DNA of 64,000 nt from Pontibacter vulgaris (GCF_022758145.1 NZ_JAJVDH010000001.1:153546-217545), one strand, 5' to 3'. Positions 46,502 to 55,936 are shown, counted from the first letter of the stretch. Numbers and translations: made by a program. The notes: generated by a model not told the origin, from the sequence alone.

Positions 46502-47575
46502 TTAAGCTGTAGCGCCTTCTTTCAGCCTCTCAGCGTTTTCAGCGATACGCAGTTCTTCCACAAAATCATCAATACCGCCATCCATTACGGCAGGCAGGTT
46601 GTAAACAGTGTAACCAATACGGTGATCAGTAACACGGCCTTGCGGGTAGTTGTACGTACGGATCTTATCCGAACGGTCGCCGCCGCCTACCATGCTCTTA
46701 CGCTGTGCACCTTCGGCTTCCAGTTTCTTGGCAAGTTCCTGCTCGTAAATACGCGAACGAAGTACCGCAAGCGCTTTATCGAAGTTTTTGAGCTGCGATT
46801 TCTGATCCTGGCACTGCGCCACAAGGCCTGTTGGGATGTGCGTTAAACGAACGGCTGAGTAAGTCGTGTTTACCGACTGACCACCCGGGCCCGAAGAACA
46901 GAAAAGATCCTTGCGGATATCGTTCATATCAAGCTCGATGTCAAACTCCTCTACTTCCGGCAATACTACCACCGAAGCTACTGAAGTATGAATACGGCCC
47001 TGCGTTTCGGTAGCTGGTACACGCTGCACGCGGTGTACACCCGATTCGAACTTCAGTTTACCGTACACATCTTCGCCCGACATGCCTACGATAATTTCTT
47101 TGTAACCGCCCGATGTACCTTCTGTGGCATCAATCAGTTCGGTGCGCCAGCCCATCTTTTCAGCAAAGCGGCTGTACATACGGTAAAGGTCGCCGGCAAA
47201 AATAGAAGCCTCATCGCCACCCGCACCCGCACGGATCTCCATGATAATGTCTTTGCTATCATTCGGATCTTTCGGGATCAGGAGTTCTTTTAAGTGATCT
47301 TCCATGGCTTCACGCTGCGGAAACAGGGAGTCAAGCTCCTCTTTTGCCATCTCGCGGAAGTCCTCGTCTTTTTCAGTAGCGATAACCTGCTTTGCGCTAT
47401 CGATGTTACTAAGTATGTTCAGGTACTTCTTATATTCAACTACTATCTTGTCAAGATCTTTGTACTCCTTGTTCAACGCCTTGAATTTCTTCATGTCGCT
47501 GGCCACGTCAGGCTGGATAAGCAGTTGGCTAACTTCCTCAAATCGCTGATTTATGGCTTCTAATTTATCTAACAT
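46502..47575 (-). CDS. prfA: Peptide chain release factor 1
   Basis: 357 residues. It recognises UAA/UAG and triggers hydrolysis of peptidyl-tRNA. The GGQ motif is '[18 protein letters not shown]' at ~230-247. The codon-recognition region '[15 protein letters not shown]' carries the PxT tripeptide (PAT here) that distinguishes RF1 from RF2 (SPF). Length is standard. On the minus strand TATCTTTG at 47599-47606 is a good -7 promoter element, 23 bases before the ATG. Confidence 0.96.
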   Translation of the reverse strand: MLDKLEAINQRFEEVSQLLIQPDVASDMKKFKALNKEYKDLDKIVVEYKKYLNILSNIDSAKQVIATEKDEDFREMAKEELDSLFPQREAMEDHLKELLIPKDPNDSKDIIMEIRAGAGGDEASIFAGDLYRMYSRFAEKMGWRTELIDATEGTSGGYKEIIVGMSGEDVYGKLKFESGVHRVQRVPATETQGRIHTSVASVVVLPEVEEFDIELDMNDIRKDLFCSSGPGGQSVNTTYSAVRLTHIPTGLVAQCQDQKSQLKNFDKALAVLRSRIYEQELAKKLEAEGAQRKSMVGGGDRSDKIRTYNYPQGRVTDHRIGYTVYNLPAVMDGGIDDFVEELRIAENAERLKEGATA

Positions 47576-47638
47576 TGTTCCGTTATGGTTTTAAAGTGCA
47601 AAGATACTAAATTGGCGTATAGTTTCTTTAATACAAAT

Positions 47639-48340
47639 ATGAATAAAAAGATGTTCAAACCGCGCAATTTGCTCACCTACATAACCTTTACCGCTGCCCT
47701 TATAGTTTCAGGGTGCGATGTAAAAGTAAAACCCATTGAAGGAGGCAAGGAAATAGCCCGTGAACTTGAACGCCACAAGATAAAACGCCTTACGCAAAAA
47801 GACATACTGGCGGCGGCCCAAAAAGCCGGCGACTCGGTGGTAACAGTGGCGCAGCAGCAGCTGGATGCAAAACTACAGGCAGGCCTGCAACAAGGCGGCG
47901 TGGCTACAGCTATACCTTACTGCCAGCCCGAAAACTATACCGAAGTGCAGGAACTGGCCCATAAATTCGGGGGCACACCGCACCGCACCGGCACCCGCCT
48001 GCGCAACCCACAAAATAAACCAGATGCAACTATAGCTGCCATACTTGCCAAGTATGAAAAAGGCCAGCTAAAGGAGCCGCAGGTAGTAGCCCTGAACCAA
48101 AACGAGCTGCTTTATACTTCGCCCATTTACATCCGCAATCAAAACTGCCTGCAATGCCACGGTACTGTTGGTAACGAAATAACTTCTGCAGCTTATGAAA
48201 AGATTAAGCAAAAATACCCCGCCGATGCAGCCATAAACTATAAACTGGGTGAGCTGCGTGGCATGTGGCACATTACCTTTAACAAGAAAGAATTGGTAAC
48301 TTTTTTAAACGATCAGCCTAAAAAAAGAAGGCGCCGGTAA
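47639..48340 (+). CDS. DUF3365/Tll0287-like haem-binding lipoprotein
   Basis: 233 residues from ATG 47639 (MNKKMFKPRNLL); the earlier ATG 47585 would leave only 9 bases to the divergent prfA. Lipobox IVSGC. The DUF3365 domain (~60-225) contains 'PENYTEVQELAHKF', 'GTRLRNPQNKPD', 'ELLYTSPIYIRNQNCLQCHG' (in the family order) with a c-type haem motif C170-x2-C173-H174, and 'GELRGMWHITF'. Tll0287-like proteins bind haem c in a sensor-like fold. A redox role is inference, supported by the thioredoxin gene next to it. Confidence 0.85.
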   Translation: MNKKMFKPRNLLTYITFTAALIVSGCDVKVKPIEGGKEIARELERHKIKRLTQKDILAAAQKAGDSVVTVAQQQLDAKLQAGLQQGGVATAIPYCQPENYTEVQELAHKFGGTPHRTGTRLRNPQNKPDATIAAILAKYEKGQLKEPQVVALNQNELLYTSPIYIRNQNCLQCHGTVGNEITSAAYEKIKQKYPADAAINYKLGELRGMWHITFNKKELVTFLNDQPKKRRRR

Positions 48341-48439
48341 CATTTGCCCAAGGCAGCTGTTATACTTTCTATATACCTGAAACACGATATTCTGGCCTGA
48401 AACCTTTAATTTTGCTGCCAGTAAGAGTAAAGCATATTT

Positions 48440-48447
48440 TAACTTTG
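48440..48447 (+). promoter_or_regulatory. -7 promoter element upstream of the thioredoxin gene
   Basis: TAACTTTG matches TAnnTTTG, 31 bases before the ATG. The nearest TTTG (48411-48414) is 25 bases upstream, longer than the usual spacer, so the promoter is plausible but not certain. Confidence 0.4.
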
Positions 48448-48478
48448 AACCATTTTTCCAATTATAAGATTTAAAATT

Positions 48479-48796
48479 ATGGCCGTTATACAAGCAACTG
48501 ACAACGATTTTACAAGCGTAATTAATTCTAACCAGAATGTGGTAGTAAAATACTATGCCGATTGGTGCGGTAGTTGCCGTTTGTTTGCCCCAAAGTTCAA
48601 ACGTTTGTCTGATACCGATCAGTTTGCAAATGTCGCTTTTGTGGATGTTAACGCTGAAAAGAACCCGGAAGCCCGTAAAGTTGCCGGAGTAACAAACCTA
48701 CCGTTCTTCGCTATTTTTAAAAGCGGTAAACTGGTAGATACGGTGGCAGCCAGCAAAGAAGAGGCTGTACTTGATTTGATTCATAAACTTGCTTAA
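48479..48796 (+). CDS. Thioredoxin family protein with CGSC active site
   Basis: 105 residues, single thioredoxin fold without signal peptide, so cytoplasmic. 'VVKYYADWCGSCRLFAPKF' holds the active site C30-G-S-C33; classical thioredoxins have CGPC, so reactivity may differ. 'VTNLPFFAIF' contains the conserved cis-Pro loop. It is followed by an 80-residue gene that usually accompanies it in Bacteroidota. Possible partners are NrdA or a peroxiredoxin, neither shown by the sequence. Confidence 0.9.
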   Translation: MAVIQATDNDFTSVINSNQNVVVKYYADWCGSCRLFAPKFKRLSDTDQFANVAFVDVNAEKNPEARKVAGVTNLPFFAIFKSGKLVDTVAASKEEAVLDLIHKLA

Positions 48797-48804
48797 AAAC
48801 TGAT

Positions 48805-49047
48805 ATGAAAATACCTGCGATTAAACAATTAGTCGAAAATTACACATTAGAAGACCTGGTTGCCGCTGAGGCAGCTATTATTGAAGAGCAGCAACTTGCT
48901 ATAGAAGTTGCCGGAGACGACGAAGGCGAACAACTGACACACGTGTTAGCCGCCGTTTGGATACTGAACCACATGCAGGACGAAGAGTCTGATTTTAAAA
49001 CAGCACTGCGTGAGTATACCAAAAAAGTACGCGTTTCTATTAGCTAA
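48805..49047 (+). CDS. Conserved small protein downstream of thioredoxin (DUF6952-like)
   Basis: 80 residues, all-helical by appearance and acidic ('EAGDDEGEQL'-type stretch at ~35-45). The thioredoxin-small-acidic-protein pair with an 8-base gap recurs in Bacteroidota, and I associate it with DUF6952, a name I cannot confirm here. 'MKIPAIKQLVENYTLEDLVAAE' (residues 1-22, region) is the conserved start. No known function; likely a redox partner or adaptor. Confidence 0.7.
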   Translation: MKIPAIKQLVENYTLEDLVAAEAAIIEEQQLAIEVAGDDEGEQLTHVLAAVWILNHMQDEESDFKTALREYTKKVRVSIS

Positions 49048-49066
49048 TAACTTAACGTACAGCTAT

Positions 49067-49111
49067 AAAAGCAAAGGCCCGAAGCAGTTTATACTTCGGG
49101 CCTTTGCTTTT
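49067..49111. terminator. Bidirectional terminator
   Basis: An 18-base perfect stem (49067-49084 with 49094-49111) containing AAAGGCCCGAAG lies between convergent genes. The loop CAGTTTATA leads into a TATACTT heptamer. Confidence 0.9.
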
Positions 49112-49114
49112 ATA

Positions 49115-49741
49115 TTACAGGTTGTTTCTGGAGAAATACTCTTCTGCCATTTTACCGCCGGCATCGGTGCAAATGCCCCGCACATAGTATAGGTAAATGC
49201 TCCGGAACACTTCCGACAGGTTATACTTCTGAGGAGGGAAAACCGCAGGGTTTATCATCATTAAAAACTGCTCCAGGATAATTTTGGTAACAAGCTGCAG
49301 GTTAATATCTCTTCTGAAATAACCTTCCAGTATACCCCGGTTTAAGATTTCAGCATTTACGATCTGGTTATTGGTGCTTACATGCTCCATACTTAACTGC
49401 CAGGCTTCAGGGTAGCGTTGCATATCTAAAATATACACCGGGTTAATCTCCTTCATCTTCTGAATTCCGTCCTGCAAAAGCATCATGATTTCTTCTACAG
49501 GGTTAACCGCTTTCGCCAGCATGCGGGCCTGTTCCTGTTTCTGTTGCTCAATATCAAAAATGGTAACCTGCCGCACCATATCAGCTTTATCAGCAAACAG
49601 CTCATGGAAAGTCGATGACCGGATATCAAGCTTCTTAATGATATCAGCCTCCGAGTTTGCCTCTATACCTTCCCGCTTAAAAATCTGAAGTATTTCCCCT
49701 AAAATGGTTTCTAAAAAAGTCATCTTGCCTGTCCGTCTCAT
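49115..49741 (-). CDS. TetR/AcrR family transcriptional regulator
   Basis: 208 residues (Met7 at 49723 is an alternative start). The N-terminal helix-turn-helix spans ~10-60: 'ILGEILQIFKREGIEANSEADIIKKLDIRSSTFHELFADK' (shown as a region) fits the TetR pattern of a turn before a recognition helix ending 'FHELFADKADMV'. The remaining 140 residues are a helical ligand/dimer domain. The ligand is unknown. It sits next to the carotenoid cluster and may regulate it, a positional inference only. Confidence 0.8.
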   Translation of the reverse strand: MRRTGKMTFLETILGEILQIFKREGIEANSEADIIKKLDIRSSTFHELFADKADMVRQVTIFDIEQQKQEQARMLAKAVNPVEEIMMLLQDGIQKMKEINPVYILDMQRYPEAWQLSMEHVSTNNQIVNAEILNRGILEGYFRRDINLQLVTKIILEQFLMMINPAVFPPQKYNLSEVFRSIYLYYVRGICTDAGGKMAEEYFSRNNL

Positions 49742-49877
49742 TGTCTCTTATCGGGGTGCCAACTACATTACGTAATAAATAACCGTAAAGTGTTACGCGT
49801 ACCTAATTGAAACACCTGTAAAAGTATTGCATATAATCTGCTGATACAAGAACTTTTACTGAAGCACAAGCAAGCTT

Positions 49878-50561
49878 TTACAAAAAAAGATACAGTCCTA
49901 TAAAAAAAAGCAACTGCACGGCATATACATAGGCGGAGAGCTTATTTTGCTTGCGGAAAGATGCTTGCTGAAAGTATACCTGTAACAAAAAAGCCAGCGC
50001 CATCCAGCCAGCATAATTACTGAATGGAATAGTATTACCCTGCCAGCTCCAGAAATCATACTTCATGGCCACAGGCTCTATAAAGAAATCCAGCAGCACC
50101 ATAAGCATAGCTCCAAGTATAGCTTTAAGCAGCCAATGTAACTTTGTAAGATTTACCAGGTGACCGGTAACGTATACCAGCATCAGCCAGTTTAGCCCTA
50201 TCAGCAGGGGCACATTCCAAAGCTTCAGGCCAAGCGCGGCGCCATAAGTATAGTTGCCGAATAGCAGGCCAGTGTGCACGCCCACCACCTCCGCCAGGAA
50301 ACCAACTGCTGCCACAACTACTGCAAAAAGTATAAAAGCGCCATTCCACTGCCGGTGAAAGCTGAATAGGAGCAAATTGGTAAGCAGCAAATTAAGCGGC
50401 GTAAGCTCCTGAAAATAACCCGGGTTATTGCTGAACAACAAACCCCAGAAACCAACCCCATGGAAAATAACCAGCACTGCTATAGCCGCAGGCAAAGTAT
50501 AACTTTGATAGCGCAGTAGTATAGCCGGAGGCATAGGAGCTTTTTGTGTTGTTTCGGGCAT
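49878..50561 (-). CDS. cruF: CruF-like carotenoid 1',2'-hydratase
   Basis: 227 residues with about seven membrane helices. 'GFLAEVVGVHTGLLFGNYTYG' (region ~87-107) is the family signature (E-x2-G-x2-T-G-x2-F-G-x-Y), followed by 'VPLLIGLNWLMLV' and 'ALGLKLWNVPLL'. CruF hydrates the psi-end of gamma-carotene to 1'-hydroxy derivatives. It lies 6 bases from the CrtD-like desaturase, the enzyme that acts next in myxoxanthophyll/flexixanthin pathways, so an operon. Confidence 0.85.
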   Translation of the reverse strand: MPETTQKAPMPPAILLRYQSYTLPAAIAVLVIFHGVGFWGLLFSNNPGYFQELTPLNLLLTNLLLFSFHRQWNGAFILFAVVVAAVGFLAEVVGVHTGLLFGNYTYGAALGLKLWNVPLLIGLNWLMLVYVTGHLVNLTKLHWLLKAILGAMLMVLLDFFIEPVAMKYDFWSWQGNTIPFSNYAGWMALAFLLQVYFQQASFRKQNKLSAYVYAVQLLFFIGLYLFL

Positions 50562-50567
50562 TACAGT

Positions 50568-52052
50568 TTATACTTTCTCAGGTGTTGATACTTTGGGAGC
50601 AAGCTCGCCTACAATTTTAGCCGATAACAGACATAACGGGATGCCGCCACCGGGGTGCACACTGCCTCCGCAAAAGTATAAGCCTTTAATTTTAGAGCTG
50701 AAGTTAGGGTGCCGCAGAAAAGCAGCCATGCGGTTGTTGGAGCTGCTGCCATAAAGTGCGCCTGCGTAAGAAGATGTCCGGCTTTCGATCAGCAAGGGGT
50801 CTAATACCTGTTCGTGTTCTATTAAAGAGGCAATATCGGTTTTCAGGCTTTTGCTTAGTTTATTAAGTATAGCTTCGCGCGTAGTAGTTACCAGTTCTTC
50901 CCAGTTCTGGCCCTGGTTATGCGGCACATTTACCATCACAAACCAGTTTTCCGCGTTTGCCGGCGCGTCATCTTTTTCCGCTTTGGACGTGATGTTGATA
51001 TATACCGTAGGGTCGGGGCCTATGGTTTTATACTTGAAAATGTGCTCGAACTCTTCTTTATAGTTCTGGCTGAAGAAGATGTTATGCACATGCAGCTCCG
51101 GAAATTCCCGCTTTATTCCCCAGTAGTAAATCAGCGCAGAGCTGGAGCGTGGTTGCTGCAAGGTAGCCTCCGGCGCAGGTTTGTCAGGCATCAGCTTCCG
51201 GTAGGTAGGTACTATATCCATGTTGCTTACCACAATTCCCGACTCATACTTGCCATTTGCAGTCTGCACGCCAACCGCTTGGCTGCCTTTGGTAATAATG
51301 CGCTCTACTTGTTGCTTATACTTGAATACCACGCCCAGTTCTTCAGCAAGTTTTACCAAACTGCTGGCTATGGCATAAATTCCGCCTTTAGGGTAAAAAG
51401 CGCCTATATTGTGTTCTAAGTGCGGAATGAGGTTTAGGGTGCCCGGAGCCTGGTAAGGATCGGAACCGTTATAAGTAGCAAACCTGTCGAGCAGCTGAAC
51501 AAAGCGGGGGTCCGAAAACTGTTGCGCATTGGCAGTATGCATGGTCGTAGTAAGGCCGAGGTCGCTGAGACAACCCAATGCTTTTAATACATCCGGGCTT
51601 AGGTAAGTACCTGCCTTGTGCAACGATTTGTGCAGAAATGTATCGGCGGTACCGTTGTAGAGCCGGGCACTTTTATGCAGGGCATTTAGTACTGTTTGCT
51701 GCGGCACACCCAGTTGCTGCTCAGCTTCGCGGGCAAACTGTTCAGGGTCGGCGTAGGCTTTTAACTTACTGCCATCAGGCCAGAAATAATGCGTTATCGG
51801 GTTAAGGCGGGTATAGGTAAAATAGTCTTCTGGGTTTCGGTTGGCAAGTATGAATAGCTCATCAACCAAATGCGGCAAGGTAAACAGCGAAGGCCCGGCA
51901 TCAAACCTATACTCGCCCAGCCAGAACTCGTGCATTTTGCCGCCAAAGCTTTCATTAGCTTCAAATACAGTAACATCATAGCCTTTTACAGCCAGCCTTA
52001 TACTTGCTGCAATACCGCCAATGCCTGCGCCAATAACTACTGCCTTTGCCAT
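50568..52052 (-). CDS. crtD: CrtD-like carotenoid 3',4'-desaturase
   Basis: 494 residues. N-terminal FAD/NAD(P)-binding 'VVIGAGIGGIAASIRLA' (GxGxxG). 'FDAGPSLFTLPHLVDELF' (region) and 'LYFCGGSVHPGGGIPLCLLSAKIV' (C-terminal signature of CrtI/CrtD-type desaturases) identify the carotenoid desaturase superfamily. Phytoene desaturase CrtI is an alternative, but its neighbour CruF favours a 3',4'-desaturase acting on 1'-hydroxy-gamma-carotene. No crtB, crtI or cyclase is in the window. It follows an SRPBCC gene. Confidence 0.8.
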   Translation of the reverse strand: MAKAVVIGAGIGGIAASIRLAVKGYDVTVFEANESFGGKMHEFWLGEYRFDAGPSLFTLPHLVDELFILANRNPEDYFTYTRLNPITHYFWPDGSKLKAYADPEQFAREAEQQLGVPQQTVLNALHKSARLYNGTADTFLHKSLHKAGTYLSPDVLKALGCLSDLGLTTTMHTANAQQFSDPRFVQLLDRFATYNGSDPYQAPGTLNLIPHLEHNIGAFYPKGGIYAIASSLVKLAEELGVVFKYKQQVERIITKGSQAVGVQTANGKYESGIVVSNMDIVPTYRKLMPDKPAPEATLQQPRSSSALIYYWGIKREFPELHVHNIFFSQNYKEEFEHIFKYKTIGPDPTVYINITSKAEKDDAPANAENWFVMVNVPHNQGQNWEELVTTTREAILNKLSKSLKTDIASLIEHEQVLDPLLIESRTSSYAGALYGSSSNNRMAAFLRHPNFSSKIKGLYFCGGSVHPGGGIPLCLLSAKIVGELAPKVSTPEKV

Positions 52053-52109
52053 GCTTTAAGTTACGGATTTATACTTCCTGTGTGCTAAACTGAAATAGGG
52101 CAGAAAGGT

Positions 52110-52550
52110 TTATACTTTGCCGAATACCCTCCTGTAAACCGGTTTCCGCATACTAAACTGCGCCAGCATAAGCGGGTAAAGCAACAAATCAAGCCATTTG
52201 TTACCAGTGTTATAAGTGATGATGTCGTGAATGGTGGAACCTGCGCCATACTCTGTTACCAAATGTTTGTGGTGCCATAGTTTTAGCGGGGGAGGCAGGA
52301 TCTGGCCTTCGTCTACAAAATAAGCTTCGGTATCAGTTATACTTCGGTCGGTTATCAGGCTTGTCCATTTAAAGGATTTTATACCTGTCTGCAGTTCTAC
52401 TTCCACTACATCGCCGGGCTCAGAGCCATCAAACCTGTTCAGTTTTAATTTAGGGTAAGGAGGCGCCAGTTTCCGAAACAATTGCTCATCAAAAGCATTA
52501 AAAACCTGCAGGTAGTTTTGGCTAACGTTAGTTTTAAGATGGATCTGCAC
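52110..52550 (-). CDS. SRPBCC (START/Bet v1-like) family protein
   Basis: 146 residues from a GTG. 'NVSQNYLQVFNAFDEQLFRKLAPPYPKLKLNRFDG' (region 8-42) and 'WHHKHLVTEYGAGSTIHDIITY' (region) fit the SRPBCC ligand-binding fold common next to CrtD/CruF in Cytophagales. It likely binds a hydrophobic ligand, possibly a carotenoid. First gene of the carotenoid operon; function inferred from context. Confidence 0.72.
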   Translation of the reverse strand: MQIHLKTNVSQNYLQVFNAFDEQLFRKLAPPYPKLKLNRFDGSEPGDVVEVELQTGIKSFKWTSLITDRSITDTEAYFVDEGQILPPPLKLWHHKHLVTEYGAGSTIHDIITYNTGNKWLDLLLYPLMLAQFSMRKPVYRRVFGKV

Positions 52551-52691
52551 GATTCAATTGCTGCTTGTTAAATTATTTATTGCTGGTCCTGGCGCTGGTA
52601 TAACTATAGGGTAAGCTATATGAGTGCTACACATACTACTAATATAAAGTATAACCTCTTTCTGAAGCTAAAGTTATACTTACGGCAAAAG

Positions 52692-52721
52692 AAAAGCCGC
52701 TGCAGTTATACTTGCAGCGGC
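52692..52721 (-). terminator. Terminator of the SNF2 helicase gene
   Basis: GCCGCTGCA (52696-52704) pairs exactly with 52713-52721, followed on the minus strand by TTTTCTTTT. The loop spans the heptamer AAGTATA. It lies 62 bases past the stop. Confidence 0.85.
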
Positions 52722-52782
52722 GGTTATATTTTATACTTGTTACTGATCAGCAATTATCAAGTAACAATCAACAACAAAGCTT

Positions 52783-55701
52783 TTAACTCAACAGGTTATC
52801 AATATCTTCTCTGCTCAGGCTTTTGATAATGGTTTCATCGGTACTGATCAGGTCTGTAACAAGCTGTATTTTGCGGCTTTGCAGGGCCAGGATCTTTTCT
52901 TCTACAGAATCTTTGGTAATGAATTTATAGGTAAATACCGTATTCTGCTGCCCGATGCGGTGCGCTCTGTCTACGGCCTGCGCCTCTACAGCCGGGTTCC
53001 ACCATGGGTCAAGTATAAACACATAATCCGCAGCAGTTAGGTTTAGCCCTACGCCACCAGCCTTCAGCGAGATCAGGAACACGCGTATACTTTCATCGGT
53101 CTGGAAACGCTCTACCTGTTGCTGCCGGTCTTTTGTGTTGCCATCCAGGTAAGTATAGGTTATTTCGCGCTCATCCAGGGCTTGTCTTATAATCTCCAAG
53201 TGCTTCACAAACTGACTAAATATCAACACCTTATGCCCTTTACCTACTACGTTTTTAGTCATGCGCAGAACTTCCTTCAGCTTACCTGATTCTCCTTCGT
53301 AGCCCGGGTCGGTCATGAGGGGGTGATTGGCTATCTGGCGGAGTTTCGTGAGGCCCTGTAATAACATGAACTGCGTATTGCCAGGACCGTGCTCTTCCAG
53401 GTTCGTCAGGATCTTATTACGGTAGTATGATTTCGTTTCTTCATAAGCATGCTCCTGCTCCTCCGTCATGCGGCACAGCGTGGTATGCTCAATCTTTTCA
53501 GGAAGCTCTTTGGCCACCTGCGATTTATGCCTGCGAAGTATAAACGGCTTGATGAGCGCATGCAGCTTGCGGGTTTTATGCTCATCTTTGTTCTTCTCAA
53601 TCGGTTTCAGGAACTCGTTGCGGAAGAAGTGTTTGTTGCCAAGTAAGCCGGGGTTTATGAACGACATCTGCGACCAAAGATCCATGGTACTGTTCTCTAC
53701 AGGCGTGCCGGTAAGTATAAGCCTGTGCCTCGATTTAAGCTCACGTACCGCTCGCGAAGTGGTAGAATCCGGGTTTTTTATAGCCTGCGACTCATCCAGG
53801 ATAATATAATCGAAGTAATAGCTTTTCAGCAGCTCCGCATCCAGGCGCACTATGCCATAGGAGGTAAGCACTAAGTCGTAATCCTTAAACTGGTCTACGT
53901 TTTTATCGCGGTAGGTACCCGTATAGGTGAGCACACGCAGGTCCGGGGTAAACTTAGCAGCCTCATTCAGCCAGTTGTAGATCAGCGAAGTTGGCATTAC
54001 CAGCAAAGATGCAGCCTCGGCGCCGTTCTCCTTGCGGTGCTGCAGCATGGCCAATGTTTGCACAGTTTTACCTAAACCCATGTCATCGGCTAGGCAGCCA
54101 CCAAATTTATAGTCTTTTACAAAGTGCAGCCAGTTATAGCCCGCTTTCTGGTAAGGCCGCAGCTCGCCCCGGAAGCCAACTGGCAGCGGTTTATCTTCTA
54201 TTGTTTCAAACTCACGCAGCTTTTCCAGCTTGCGGCTCATGGTTACGGTGGCCAGGTTACCGTTCTGCAAATCGTTTACCAAAGCCATGTGGTGCTTCTT
54301 CAGCGTAAGCGCATCTTCGCCTTCTGAAAAAGCAAAAAGCTCTATGTACTGCGTAAACCACTCTTCCGGAATAATAGCGATTTGCCCGTTTGGCAGTTTA
54401 TACTCGTTGTTTTTGGTAAGTATGTGGTTCTTCAGCTTGATAAACGGAATCTCGAACTCGCCGAAGCGCACGGTACCGTAAATATCAAACCAATCGTTGT
54501 TTTCTGTGATGCCTACATTTACTGATATCTCCCCGATAAAGTAGTTTTTGCCGCTCATTTCAGATTGCTGCACTGTAAAGCCAAGTTGCTCCAACTCCTG
54601 CAGGTTATTGCCAAGCCAGCTAAAAGCAGCATTTTTATCCAGTACAGCCTGCCCGTTCTTTACTTCCAGCGCCCGCTTCGACAGCTCTTTTACAAACTCT
54701 TTTTCATGATTGACATCCCGGATAAGGCGATGAAAAATATAGGAGTCCTGGGTTTTCTCTACACTCACACTCACGCGCTTGGCCTCCTGCGTTGACACCA
54801 TAAAATCGCCATACTTGAACGAGAGGTCAAAAAGTATTTTATCAGAAACTACAGCTTTAGCATCTGTGCCAGCGAATATGGCAGGTGCGTCGCTAGCGCT
54901 CTTAACTTCTGTAAAAGTGAGGTAGGGCGATGGCTTATACTTCTCTGAGTTTATATCGAAGCCCTTGGCATATACATCAAACGACTCTACCAGCGGCGCT
55001 ACAAACTTGCGGTAATAATTTTCTTCTACAGAGCGTGGGATGGCAATAAACTTCTTGTTCAGGAAAGGCTGCAGCTTTTTACCATCAATCGGTTGCGCAA
55101 AGCTATAGATCACGTTGCTTACCATCAGCCAGGCTGGCTCATAGCAAATCAGGGCTGCATCGCGGTACTGAAACTCCAGTTTATCGCCTGCATACTTTAA
55201 TGTCGGAAAATAATGGGTATTGTCTTCGTTGCGCCTGAAATGGAATAATACTGTAGCCTTTTCCGGTGCAATGCCGATCTTCTTCCAGGTTGGTTCGCCG
55301 TCCTTACCCATAATAAAGGTTTGCTTGCCGCGCAGCAATTCCAGAATCTTGCCCATACGGCTCTGGATGTAATGGCTTATACTTTCCTGCAGCGTTTTGT
55401 CGCCTTTTTCAGGGTCGTATACTTTCAGGAAAAAATCGGCGGCAGAAACTTTTTTGGTGGAGAACTTCTTCAGCACAGCATCCTGCTGAATCTGGTCGAT
55501 GAGCGAAATAAGCTTAAGGTCGTTGGCATCAAACCTGGCGGCAAACTCCTGGGCGTTTTTGGCAGAAATATTCTGGTGCTGCAAGGTTAACTGGCCTTTG
55601 CTGTTCACCTGCACCACAAAAGACTCAAACAGATAACCCAGGTACTCGTGTTCAAACAACGAGTATACTGCCTGAAAAGGCTGTGTGGTGTATACTTTCA
55701 T
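52783..55701 (-). CDS. SNF2-family DEAD/DEAH helicase/ATPase
   Basis: 972 residues. The N-terminal ~490 residues are family-specific. The SNF2 ATPase follows: 'RPYQKAGYNWL' (~500), Walker A 'DDMGLGKTVQTLAML' (~535), 'DYIILDESQAIKNP' (DESQ, ~630), 'RLILTGTPVEN', helicase C motifs 'KVLIFSQF' and 'QAVDRAHRIGQ' (~915). Standalone SNF2 ATPases translocate on DNA and may remodel protein-DNA complexes. No methylase or nuclease neighbour argues for a restriction or DISARM-type system here. Monocistronic. Confidence 0.92.
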   Translation of the reverse strand: MKVYTTQPFQAVYSLFEHEYLGYLFESFVVQVNSKGQLTLQHQNISAKNAQEFAARFDANDLKLISLIDQIQQDAVLKKFSTKKVSAADFFLKVYDPEKGDKTLQESISHYIQSRMGKILELLRGKQTFIMGKDGEPTWKKIGIAPEKATVLFHFRRNEDNTHYFPTLKYAGDKLEFQYRDAALICYEPAWLMVSNVIYSFAQPIDGKKLQPFLNKKFIAIPRSVEENYYRKFVAPLVESFDVYAKGFDINSEKYKPSPYLTFTEVKSASDAPAIFAGTDAKAVVSDKILFDLSFKYGDFMVSTQEAKRVSVSVEKTQDSYIFHRLIRDVNHEKEFVKELSKRALEVKNGQAVLDKNAAFSWLGNNLQELEQLGFTVQQSEMSGKNYFIGEISVNVGITENNDWFDIYGTVRFGEFEIPFIKLKNHILTKNNEYKLPNGQIAIIPEEWFTQYIELFAFSEGEDALTLKKHHMALVNDLQNGNLATVTMSRKLEKLREFETIEDKPLPVGFRGELRPYQKAGYNWLHFVKDYKFGGCLADDMGLGKTVQTLAMLQHRKENGAEAASLLVMPTSLIYNWLNEAAKFTPDLRVLTYTGTYRDKNVDQFKDYDLVLTSYGIVRLDAELLKSYYFDYIILDESQAIKNPDSTTSRAVRELKSRHRLILTGTPVENSTMDLWSQMSFINPGLLGNKHFFRNEFLKPIEKNKDEHKTRKLHALIKPFILRRHKSQVAKELPEKIEHTTLCRMTEEQEHAYEETKSYYRNKILTNLEEHGPGNTQFMLLQGLTKLRQIANHPLMTDPGYEGESGKLKEVLRMTKNVVGKGHKVLIFSQFVKHLEIIRQALDEREITYTYLDGNTKDRQQQVERFQTDESIRVFLISLKAGGVGLNLTAADYVFILDPWWNPAVEAQAVDRAHRIGQQNTVFTYKFITKDSVEEKILALQSRKIQLVTDLISTDETIIKSLSREDIDNLLS

Positions 55702-55867
55702 GCCGAAGACATTTTTTTAGGACTTCAAATTTAGTCCTAAAGCTGCTAAAATCCTACCCTTAAAGAGCTACTTCTATCGGGTTTTCTGCGTTGTTTGGCT
55801 AAATTTTCGGGCTAAAAACAGCTACTACCTGCAATAGTCTGTTCAGGTACAAAAGCGGCATCTGATC

Positions 55868-55891
55868 CGGCAGCAAAATTATGCTGCCGGC
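55868..55891. terminator. GC-rich hairpin downstream of the lolC/E-like gene
   Basis: CCGGCAGC (55868-55875) pairs with GCTGCCGG (55884-55891). The U-tract is weak, so a terminator is only probable. Confidence 0.45.
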
Positions 55892-55936
55892 ATTGCAAGA
55901 AAGTATAGGAAGAGGAAAATATGAAGTATGAATCTG

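Noticed and set aside
52783..55701. SNF2 helicase as part of a restriction or DISARM-type defence island
   Set aside because: Neighbours are carotenoid and envelope genes; no methylase, PLD nuclease or DUF1998 gene is present.
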